Shown: piece by piece, positions 1-6,121 of the stretch | How positions within the stretch are numbered: position 1 is the first letter of the stretch | How the letters are laid out: each line of letters starts with the position of its first letter | Made by a program: the position numbers and the translations under genes | Assembly (NCBI GenBank): GCA_905233405.1 | Contig: CAJOEG010000085.1 | Span: forward strand, 1 to 6,694 | Source of the DNA: an uncultured Bacteroidales bacterium | GTDB taxonomy: Bacteria > Bacteroidota > Bacteroidia > Bacteroidales > ML635J-15 | Reading direction: 5' to 3' | Length of the DNA stretch: 6,694 nt | Notes under the pieces: model-generated | Told to the model about the DNA's origin: nothing | Database searches by the model: none | Seen by the model: only the letters and a program-made list of their open reading frames with translations

Positions 1-1
1 C

Positions 2-406
2 GACAAGAACGCCAACATAATAATCGTCGGTGACCTGAACGACTACCCCACCGACAAAAGCCTGACGCAAGGACTAAAAGCACAGACCGAATACGAAAAA
101 ATCATCAGCGACAAGCTCTACAACCTTTCGTACTATCTGCAGGAAATAAAGAAACAAGGAACGCACAAATTCCACGGACAATGGGGAATCCTTGACCAGA
201 TAATAGTTTCGGGCGCATTGCTCGACACTACTAACGTGCTTCACACCAGCCTCGACGATGCCCACATCTACAACCCCGACTACCTACTTATCCCCGATGA
301 AGGCTATACAGGAAAACAGGTTTTCCGCACATACGTAGGCTACAAGTATCAGGGTGGCTACAGCGACCACCTGCCAACATACATCGACTTGTTTAGGACA
401 AAATAA
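2..406 (+). CDS. Endonuclease/exonuclease/phosphatase family protein, 3' part only
   Basis: This is the C-terminal 134 residues of a gene whose start lies before the window; the reading frame is open from base 2 to a TAA at 404-406. Two hallmarks of the DNase I-like (EEP) fold are visible. A GDLND motif near the left edge matches the Asp/Asn catalytic motif, and SDHLP close to the C-terminus matches the terminal Asp-His pair. Between them, WGILDQIIVSG matches the LDQI(I/V)-type segment usual in Bacteroidales members. Family members hydrolyse phosphodiester bonds in nucleic acids or phosphate esters in other small molecules, using a divalent metal; the substrate cannot be read from this fragment. 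Any signal peptide would be in the missing N-terminus, so location is unknown. It converges on the minus-strand radical SAM gene with a 6-base gap. Family assignment is firm; the specific function is unknown. Confidence 0.88.
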   Translation, partial: DKNANIIIVGDLNDYPTDKSLTQGLKAQTEYEKIISDKLYNLSYYLQEIKKQGTHKFHGQWGILDQIIVSGALLDTTNVLHTSLDDAHIYNPDYLLIPDEGYTGKQVFRTYVGYKYQGGYSDHLPTYIDLFRTK

Positions 407-412
407 GGGAAA

Positions 413-1492
413 TTAAACTTTCTCTTCGTTAATCATCTGATACTGGCACATCATCAACTTGCCATTTTCATCACGCAAATGCATTCCGTTGCCCTGACAG
501 TAACGCCACACCTTACACGACTTGCAGTCGCCAGTACGCATCCACTTGCGGTTACGGAACTTTTCAAACCGATTTTCCCACACATCCCAGAACGAATCCG
601 TATAAATATTGCCTTGATTGTAGTCGCTACGAATACTCAAGCAACCTGAAATTGCACCATCGCCACGAACCGACGCCACGTTAACGCCGGAACTACAGTT
701 AAAATACTTACGTCGCGCCTCGCCTTCGTACCTTCCAAGAAAACCATCACAGGCATAACTTGTATCAATTTTGCCCTCAAGCCTTGTCAACTTGATGAAA
801 TCCATCATTTTAACAAATTCCTCATTGCACAAACGAAGCTCTGGGTCATCAGCAGCCCTTCCCGATGGAAACACGCTGAACAAACGCCACTTACCAATAC
901 CTTTTTCAATCATGAAGTCACGAAATTCTGGAAGATAATTTATAGTCCGCTTGTTCACGCAGGTTATCACATCCCACACAAGTCCACCATGCTCCTTCAA
1001 GGCTTCGATTGCACGCATTGCATTAACAAAACATTCGGAATGACCACGCATCCAGTTGTGGTCGTCGGCAAAACCATCAAGACTTATTGCCAAAGAGCGT
1101 AACCCACAATGCACAAGTTCATCAAGTTTTTCTTTTGTAAGAAGCATTCCGTTAGTAACCATTCCCCAGATAAAGCCGCGCTCAGTTATTGCTCGACCGC
1201 ATTCGGCAATGTCGGCACGCACAAGTGGTTCACCGCCCGTGGTAATCACCATTATGTCGTACGGAGAAACGTGTGCCTTTATGTCATCAAGAACCTTCAC
1301 GAAATCAGAGAGAGGCATATCCTCTTGCTGCGAAACCATACGGCAATCGCTTCCACAGTGTCGGCAATTAAGGTTGCAACGCAAAGTACATTCCCAGAAA
1401 AGCTGGTGAAGATGATGCTCGTCAGCTCGAAGCGAAAGCACAGCACGGTTCAGTTCGAGAGAAAGACGCTTATAAAGAGAAAATTCCGACAC
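413..1492 (-). CDS. Radical SAM/SPASM enzyme paired with a lipoprotein (TIGR04133-like)
   Basis: A 359-residue radical SAM enzyme with a C-terminal SPASM domain. Seen: CX3CX2C for the SAM-binding 4Fe-4S cluster at C39, C43 and C46, set in a cysteine-rich run that also has C35 and C50; GGEP at 86-89; ISLDG at 136-140; and a SPASM region with C266-X12-G-X4-C284, then C323-X2-C326-X5-C332 and C349. The usual fourth Cys of CX2CX5CX3C is G336. In the SPASM enzymes I know, this domain holds auxiliary Fe-S clusters and the enzymes usually modify peptides or proteins. The start is GTG at 1492-1490; no Met codon precedes the cysteine motif, so a non-ATG start is required. The start overlaps the TAG stop of the upstream lipoprotein gene by one base (TAGTG), which points to translational coupling. 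From memory it resembles the Bacteroidetes rSAM/lipoprotein family TIGR04133; I could not run the model. No signal peptide is visible, so it is probably cytoplasmic. Class is firm; the reaction is unknown. Confidence 0.9.
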   Translation of the reverse strand: MSEFSLYKRLSLELNRAVLSLRADEHHLHQLFWECTLRCNLNCRHCGSDCRMVSQQEDMPLSDFVKVLDDIKAHVSPYDIMVITTGGEPLVRADIAECGRAITERGFIWGMVTNGMLLTKEKLDELVHCGLRSLAISLDGFADDHNWMRGHSECFVNAMRAIEALKEHGGLVWDVITCVNKRTINYLPEFRDFMIEKGIGKWRLFSVFPSGRAADDPELRLCNEEFVKMMDFIKLTRLEGKIDTSYACDGFLGRYEGEARRKYFNCSSGVNVASVRGDGAISGCLSIRSDYNQGNIYTDSFWDVWENRFEKFRNRKWMRTGDCKSCKVWRYCQGNGMHLRDENGKLMMCQYQMINEEKV

Positions 1493-2055
1493 TATTGCCT
1501 GTTGTTATTCTTAATATTGTAAATTTCCCTGTCGATTTTGTTTATCTCATTCTGGATAGAATTGCGACTTTTCTGCAAATTACTATTACGAGAATTGTAA
1601 TTATTTATCATCTCTGGGGGACCGTAAACTTTCTCGCCAGACCTTCCATTTATTGTTTCATCTATCGAATTCAAGCGTTCTTTAAGAGATTGCTTTTCCG
1701 ATTCAAGCATATCCAAAAGAACCTTTTGCAAGGAATCGGCCTCGTGACGCAATTCTCTTGTATGGGCACTATACGACTGAAGGACTTCCGGAGAACCATA
1801 TACACACGACATCTCACGGTCACGAATGGTAGCACGCAAACTTTCCAGACGCTCCTGCAATTCAGCGCGACGTACATTTATCGAATCCTTATGAACAGAG
1901 TCGTCATTTTTAGCATCAAGATTGTCATTGTCAACAGGAGACGGTTCTGCATTATTATTATCAGAAGTACGTTTAGCAGACGTACACGCAGCAACAACAG
2001 CAGTAGCCATCGCCAATATTGCAATCCAGGTTTTCTTGACAATCCTCATAGCCAT
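1492..2055 (-). CDS. Radical SAM-associated putative lipoprotein with duplicated VYGxPE coiled-coil unit
   Basis: A 187-residue predicted lipoprotein. The N-terminus has basic residues (R4, K7, K8), a hydrophobic stretch from about W10 to A23, and a plausible lipobox VAAC with lipid-bearing C24. Residues 25-60 form a polar linker rich in Asn, Asp and Ser. Residues 64-174 consist of two copies of a 58-residue unit, each a charged, helical, coiled-coil-like segment interrupted by VYGSPE (85-90) or VYGPPE (143-148). C84 just before the first VYG is the only cysteine besides C24. Export across the inner membrane and lipid anchoring are inferred; inner versus outer membrane is not clear. The gene is 45 bases downstream of cca and directly coupled to the radical SAM gene, so it is a candidate substrate or partner of that enzyme. 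ATG at 2055 is used here; ATG at 2049, two codons later, is equally possible and leaves the signal peptide intact. I recall a family of radical SAM-associated Bacteroidetes lipoproteins (TIGR04134) with YGxP motifs; membership is not tested. Confidence 0.85.
   Translation of the reverse strand: MAMRIVKKTWIAILAMATAVVAACTSAKRTSDNNNAEPSPVDNDNLDAKNDDSVHKDSINVRRAELQERLESLRATIRDREMSCVYGSPEVLQSYSAHTRELRHEADSLQKVLLDMLESEKQSLKERLNSIDETINGRSGEKVYGPPEMINNYNSRNSNLQKSRNSIQNEINKIDREIYNIKNNNRQ
1534..1866 (-). repeat. Two-copy 58-residue protein repeat inside the lipoprotein gene
   Basis: Residues 64-121 and 122-174 of the lipoprotein align without gaps at an offset of exactly 58 residues. By eye, about 17 of 53 aligned positions are identical, including ERL (68-70 and 126-128), TI, VYG, PE, a following Tyr (95 and 153) and SxQ near the end. 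The motif codons lie at 1786-1803 and 1612-1629. The duplication is clear in protein but diverged in DNA, so it is old and kept by selection on the protein rather than a recent DNA repeat. Confidence 0.8.
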
Positions 2056-2077
2056 ACAATTATGAATTTACAGATTG

Positions 2078-2085
2078 CAAAGTTA
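2078..2085 (-). promoter_or_regulatory. Candidate -7 box for the lipoprotein/radical SAM pair
   Basis: Read on the minus strand, 2085-2078 is TAACTTTG, a full match to the Bacteroidetes -7 consensus TAnnTTTG. It lies between the cca stop and the lipoprotein ATG, leaving 22 bases to the start codon. No good TTG-type -33 box is seen 19-22 bases further upstream, in the last codons of cca, so it may be weak or need an activator. If active, the lipoprotein and enzyme could be expressed separately from cca. Confidence 0.4.
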
Positions 2086-2100
2086 ACAAAGATTTTTTAT

Positions 2101-3513
2101 TTAAAGACCGAGTTCTCGACCTTTATGCACCATAAATTCGTGTGCCTTTTCGTAGTCGTTGGGTATGACACCGTCGAGAATAGCCTCACGCACTGCATTC
2201 TTTATCTCCCCTACCAACCGTGACGGCTCCAAACCGAAGTATTCCATAATTTCCTCACCTGAGATTGGCGGCTGGAAATTGCGCAGCGAATCGCGTTCTT
2301 CCACTTCAACAATCTTCTGGCGCACAAGCTTAAAATTCTCAAGGAACTGCGCAACCTTCTTCTCGTTGCGCGAGGTTATATCAGACTCACAAAGCGTCAT
2401 CAAAGCATCAATGTCGTCGCCAGCATCAACAATAAGACGGCGGATTGCCGAATCGGTGACAATGTCCTCCACCAATGCAATAGGACGCATGTGCAAGTCA
2501 ACCATCTTCTGAACAAACTTCATCTTATCGTTAAGTGGCAAGTGCATACGGGTGAAGATTTTAGGAACCATATTGGCGCCAACAGTATTGTGAGAATAAA
2601 AAGTCCATCCGGTGCCTTCAACAAAACGCTTGGTCTTCAATTTGCCAATATCGTGAAGCAATGCAGCCCAGCGAAGCCATAGGTCGTCGCTCTTCTCTGC
2701 CACATTATCAACCACTTGTATGGTATGCAGAAAAATATCCTTGTGTCCAAGCCCTTCCTGAACAGTAACGCCCGACAGTTGGTACAACTCCGGGAATATG
2801 ATTTCGAGCAAACCAGTATCAAACAGCAATTTCAGTCCAATTGAAGGCTTCTTGCTTGCCAGAATCTTGTTAAGTTCGGTATGAATGCGCTCTTGAGTTA
2901 TTATCTTGATTCTCTCACGGTTATCGTGAATTGCGGTAAGGCATTCGGGATGAATCTGGAAATCAAGCTGTGAAGCGAAGCGGATAGCGCGGAGCATACG
3001 CAACGGGTCATCGGAAAATGTTATAGATGGTTCGAGCGGAGTCCTTATCGTACGGTAATAAAGGTCTTCCAATCCGTTAAACGGATCAACCAGTTCACCA
3101 AAGTTACGCTTGTTCAAACTTATAGCCAAGGCATTTATGGTAAAATCGCGGCGTTTCTGGTCGTCCTCGATGCTTCCACGCTCAACAATTGGATTACGGC
3201 TTTCGAAATTATACGATTCCTTGCGGGCACCGACAAATTCAAGTTCTGTATCCTTATAAACGAACATTGCCGTGCCGTATGTCTTGAAAATGCTAACCTT
3301 TTTCACTTTAAGATGTGCTGCTAGCTTACGTGCAAAGTCAACGCCATCACCATCGACGACAATATCAACATCGTTCTTCTTCTGACGTTTCAAAAAGCGG
3401 TCGCGCACATAACCGCCAATGACGAACACATCAACGTTTTCGCGTTCAGCGACTTCGGACACTTCCGTAAAAATTTTGTCGGACACAAACTCTATGTAAT
3501 TGTCGTTTTCCAA
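2101..3513 (-). CDS. cca: CCA tRNA nucleotidyltransferase with C-terminal HD domain (class II)
   Basis: A 470-residue enzyme that adds or repairs the 3'-terminal CCA of tRNAs from CTP and ATP, without a nucleic-acid template; it acts in the cytoplasm. Seen in order: the nucleotidyltransferase core with GGYVRD at 33-38 and the metal-binding DVD at 48-50; RRDFTINA at 121-128; the RNA/nucleotide-binding region with RMLRAIRFA at 172-180 and ERIHTEL at 208-214; then an HD phosphohydrolase-type domain with H263, H287-D288 (in LLHDIGK), H308 and D378. The HD domain suggests additional phosphatase or phosphodiesterase activity, as known for some bacterial Cca enzymes. The start is taken as TTG at 3513-3511: an in-frame TAA lies two codons upstream, and no Met codon occurs before GGYVRD, so ATG is not available. 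A -7 box 20 bases upstream agrees with this start. Poly(A) polymerase of the same superfamily is the main alternative; one complete gene with an HD domain favours Cca. Confidence 0.93.
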   Translation of the reverse strand: MENDNYIEFVSDKIFTEVSEVAERENVDVFVIGGYVRDRFLKRQKKNDVDIVVDGDGVDFARKLAAHLKVKKVSIFKTYGTAMFVYKDTELEFVGARKESYNFESRNPIVERGSIEDDQKRRDFTINALAISLNKRNFGELVDPFNGLEDLYYRTIRTPLEPSITFSDDPLRMLRAIRFASQLDFQIHPECLTAIHDNRERIKIITQERIHTELNKILASKKPSIGLKLLFDTGLLEIIFPELYQLSGVTVQEGLGHKDIFLHTIQVVDNVAEKSDDLWLRWAALLHDIGKLKTKRFVEGTGWTFYSHNTVGANMVPKIFTRMHLPLNDKMKFVQKMVDLHMRPIALVEDIVTDSAIRRLIVDAGDDIDALMTLCESDITSRNEKKVAQFLENFKLVRQKIVEVEERDSLRNFQPPISGEEIMEYFGLEPSRLVGEIKNAVREAILDGVIPNDYEKAHEFMVHKGRELGL

Positions 3514-3533
3514 GACTTACGATTTTGGGACTG

Positions 3534-3566
3534 CAAAGGTAAGAAAAAAAGGACTTGGAAACACAA
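3534..3566 (-). promoter_or_regulatory. Candidate promoter for cca
   Basis: On the minus strand, TACCTTTG at 3541-3534 matches the -7 consensus TAnnTTTG exactly. A TTG at 3566-3564 could be the -33 box, with a 22-base spacer, slightly longer than usual. The -7 box ends 20 bases before the TTG start codon, giving a leader of roughly 15 bases. Confidence 0.6.
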
Positions 3567-3567
3567 C

Positions 3568-3597
3568 TTGTGCAATAGCAAAAAAGCATTACCTTTG
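3568..3597 (+). promoter_or_regulatory. Promoter for the YfhO-family gene and downstream glycosyltransferase
   Basis: TTG at 3568-3570 and TACCTTTG at 3590-3597 are separated by 19 bases, a close fit to the Bacteroidetes -33/-7 promoter. Transcription should begin near 3604, giving a leader of about 20 bases before ATG 3626. The leader is AT-rich and has no evident Shine-Dalgarno sequence, as is common in this phylum. Confidence 0.7.
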
Positions 3598-3625
3598 TAT
3601 TTCAATTGTAACATCAAGATTTGAT

Positions 3626-6115
3626 ATGAAACCTATAGTAAAAAACATTCTTACACACACTGGAATAGTAATCATATTCTTTCTTATTTCCATTCTATTT
3701 TTCGACAAACTTGTGACTAGCAACAAGGTATTGAACCAAGGAGATACCCGCAACTGGAAAGGAATGGTCAAGGAACAGAAGGATTTCCTGAAAGAAACCG
3801 GCACCTACACCCATTGGAACAGCTCGATGTTCAGTGGAATGCCAACCTACCAGATTACCAACAAACCCCAGGATTCTATTTTTAGGGCTAAGGAAGTCTT
3901 TGACCTGAATTGGCTTGGCTGGGCAGAAAACATCGGTGTATTATTTCTTTATCTTATAGGTTTCTACATCTGTCTTGTAGCATTAGGAGTAAATCCATGG
4001 CTAAGCCTTGTAGGTGCTATTGCATTTGGGCTTGGCAGCTACAACATAATAATCATCGAGGCGGGACACATATCCAAGGCATGGGCTCTGGCAATGGTGG
4101 CTCCTATTTTCAGCGGTATAATACTGACTCTCAAGAAAAAATACATCTGGGGCGGAATACTTTTCACATTTGCACTTGGTTTCCAGATTGCATTCAACCA
4201 CCCGCAAATCACCTACTACACATTCCTTTCGGTACTAATTCTCGGAATTGTTTACCTCATTTATACAATCAAGGACAAGACTTTCAAGCAGTTCGGAATT
4301 GCAATCTGCATATTGATAGTAGGTGCAATATTTGCCGTAGGTGGTAATGCACGCCTACTGATGATGAACATGGAATACTCGAAGTACACCATGCGCGGCG
4401 GCTCTGAAATTACAGTTACCCCGGAATCGCTATCAGGCGACATCGAACACTCGCAGGACAAAAACAAAGTCGGCCTGAACAAGGACTACGCCTTTGCATG
4501 GAGCTACGGAATAGGCGAAACCTACACACTGCTAGTTCCTGGCAGTTATGGTGGCGGCTCGAACGAACCTGTAGCAAAGTCAACTGAAACATACAAGAAC
4601 TTCAGAATCAAGAATGCACCTCTCTACTGGGGCGACCAGCCGTTCACATCGGGTCCAGTGTATTTCGGTGCAATAATCGTATTTCTGTTCATCCTGGGAC
4701 TCTTTGTGGTGAAAGGCCCCGAACGCTGGTGGCTGCTAGGCATCACAATCATGGCAATAATACTTTCTTGGGGCAAGAACCTCATGGGAGTCAACGGATT
4801 CCTCTTCGACCACCTGCCGATGTACAACAAGTTCCGTACCCCGTCGATGAGCCTTGTAATCGCCAACGTTGCAATGGTAATGATGGCAATCCTCGCACTC
4901 AAAAACATTTTCGACGATGGAATTGACAAGAAAAAACTGAAGATTGCCCTATATGCATCTACAGGTATAACCTGCGGAATAATCCTTATCGTATTGATCA
5001 TGTCGGGTTCGTTCTCGTTTGCAGGAGCAGTTGACGAACAGATGGCAGGGCAATATGGTGACGGATGGCCAAAAATCCAGGAAATTTTCATAACTGACAG
5101 ACAGGCTTTGTTCACTTCAGACTCGTGGCGTTCGATAATACTCATTCTGCTTTCGGCAGCAACATTATTCTTCGCAATAAGCTTCAAGGACAAGAAGAGG
5201 ACAGTCGCTTTTGCTACAACAACCGCAATAATCGCAGTACTTGTAATCTTCGACCTCTGGACTGTTGACCGCCGCTACCTCAACGACGACAGCTACATCT
5301 CGAAGAAAGAGGCAGAACTAAAGCCGACAGACAACGATAAACTCATCGACCAGTACGCAGAGCGCTTCGGTGATAGTGATTTCCGCGTAATGAATTTGAC
5401 TACCAGCACATTCAATGATTCGCGCAGATCGGCATTCCACCACTCTATTGGCGGATACCACGGAGCAAAACTACGTCGCTACCAGGACCTCATCGACTTC
5501 TATATGATGGGCCAACTGAATATGAATGTGCTCAATATGCTCAACACGCGCTACTTCATAGTGCCCGACCAGCAAGGTTCGAGTACGGTGCAGCGCAATC
5601 CGGCAGCACTCGGAAGTGCATGGTTTGTTGATGGTTGCCAGATTGTTGACGATGCAAATGCAGAAATTCTTGCTCTCAACGACTTCAACCCTGCCGACAC
5701 AGCAATTATCGACAAGAGGTTTGCAAGTTATGTAGAAGGTAAAAACCTGTCGCGTGACACTACAGCAGCCATCGAGATGTCTCACTTGAAGCCTTACAAT
5801 CCAGATTACCTGATTTACAGCACTTCAAGCAACAAGGAACAGCTGGCAATATTCTCCGAAGTCTACTACTCACCCGACTGGAAAGCATACATCGACGGAC
5901 AGCCAGCTGAATATTTCCGCGCCAACTACATACTCCGCGCAATGGTAATTCCAGCAGGACAGCACAAGATCGAGTTCATCAACGAAGCCCCGATGCTAAA
6001 GGTTTGGGACATTGTTTCAATAGCATTCTCAGTTTTGCTCGCAATTTTAGTTGCCGGAGCAATTTACCTGAAATACAGAAAAGAAAAATCCGAAAAGGTC
6101 GCTGTAAAAGCATAA
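3626..6115 (+). CDS. YfhO-family polytopic membrane protein (putative GT-C-type glycosyltransferase)
   Basis: An 829-residue integral membrane protein. After a short basic N-terminus, residues 11-27 form the first membrane span, followed by an extracytoplasmic-type loop with QGD (D40) and the segment HWNSSMFSGMPTYQ (63-76). Many hydrophobic segments follow, for example near 103-121, 125-143, 155-169, 174-190 and 200-213. A large soluble region precedes the C-terminus, with MLNTRYFIV and then a beta-rich stretch (YYSPDWKAYIDG, ANYILRAMVIPAGQHKIEF) typical of YfhO proteins. A last membrane span lies at about 793-814, with a basic tail. YfhO proteins are regarded as GT-C-like; in Firmicutes the Bacillus subtilis member has been linked to glycosylation of lipoteichoic acid. 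The Bacteroidetes substrate is unknown; D40 is a candidate catalytic residue by position only. ATG 3626 is chosen because it directly precedes the hydrophobic N-terminus and lies 28 bases after a strong -7 box; an in-frame TTG at 3500 would start upstream of that promoter. It probably forms an operon with the glycosyltransferase. Confidence 0.9.
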   Translation: MKPIVKNILTHTGIVIIFFLISILFFDKLVTSNKVLNQGDTRNWKGMVKEQKDFLKETGTYTHWNSSMFSGMPTYQITNKPQDSIFRAKEVFDLNWLGWAENIGVLFLYLIGFYICLVALGVNPWLSLVGAIAFGLGSYNIIIIEAGHISKAWALAMVAPIFSGIILTLKKKYIWGGILFTFALGFQIAFNHPQITYYTFLSVLILGIVYLIYTIKDKTFKQFGIAICILIVGAIFAVGGNARLLMMNMEYSKYTMRGGSEITVTPESLSGDIEHSQDKNKVGLNKDYAFAWSYGIGETYTLLVPGSYGGGSNEPVAKSTETYKNFRIKNAPLYWGDQPFTSGPVYFGAIIVFLFILGLFVVKGPERWWLLGITIMAIILSWGKNLMGVNGFLFDHLPMYNKFRTPSMSLVIANVAMVMMAILALKNIFDDGIDKKKLKIALYASTGITCGIILIVLIMSGSFSFAGAVDEQMAGQYGDGWPKIQEIFITDRQALFTSDSWRSIILILLSAATLFFAISFKDKKRTVAFATTTAIIAVLVIFDLWTVDRRYLNDDSYISKKEAELKPTDNDKLIDQYAERFGDSDFRVMNLTTSTFNDSRRSAFHHSIGGYHGAKLRRYQDLIDFYMMGQLNMNVLNMLNTRYFIVPDQQGSSTVQRNPAALGSAWFVDGCQIVDDANAEILALNDFNPADTAIIDKRFASYVEGKNLSRDTTAAIEMSHLKPYNPDYLIYSTSSNKEQLAIFSEVYYSPDWKAYIDGQPAEYFRANYILRAMVIPAGQHKIEFINEAPMLKVWDIVSIAFSVLLAILVAGAIYLKYRKEKSEKVAVKA

Positions 6116-6121
6116 GTCGCA

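Larger units (their letters stand above)
3534..3597. repeat. Nested inverted repeats formed by divergent promoters
   Basis: CAAAGGTAA at 3534-3542 is the exact reverse complement of TTACCTTTG at 3589-3597; these are the two -7 boxes facing away from each other. Inside lies a second perfect inverted repeat, CACAA-C-TTGTG at 3562-3572, which holds the two TTG -33 boxes. The centres of the two repeats differ by only about 1.5 bases. The outer arms are explained by shared promoter consensus; the inner palindrome could also be an operator, which is not established. Confidence 0.6.

Noticed and set aside
406..425. Possible small stem GAAA/TTTC as a terminator between the convergent genes
   Set aside because: A four-base, AT-rich stem without a T-tract is too weak to call.
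1109..1522. Plus-strand open frame of 137 codons inside the radical SAM gene
   Set aside because: It is the antisense shadow of a convincing enzyme gene, with no recognisable domain or promoter.
1495..2223. Long open frame of 242 codons on the plus strand across the lipoprotein gene and the end of cca
   Set aside because: It is antisense to two well-supported genes, spans their junction, has no recognisable domain, and probably results from the base composition of the Asn/Asp/Ser-rich lipoprotein gene.
2101..3513. Reading the nucleotidyltransferase as a poly(A) polymerase
   Set aside because: Both share the same core motifs, but the HD domain and the length fit the Bacteroidales CCA-adding enzyme better. 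It remains a minor alternative.
3500..3625. In-frame extension of the YfhO-family gene to a TTG at 3500
   Set aside because: The extension would overlap the start of cca, would start before the promoter at 3568-3597, and adds 42 residues that look unlike a YfhO N-terminus. ATG 3626 directly precedes the first membrane span.
4624..5193. Minus-strand open frame of 189 codons inside the YfhO-family gene
   Set aside because: It is opposite an intact membrane protein gene; its hydrophobic stretches mirror the complementary codons, and no family match is recognisable.
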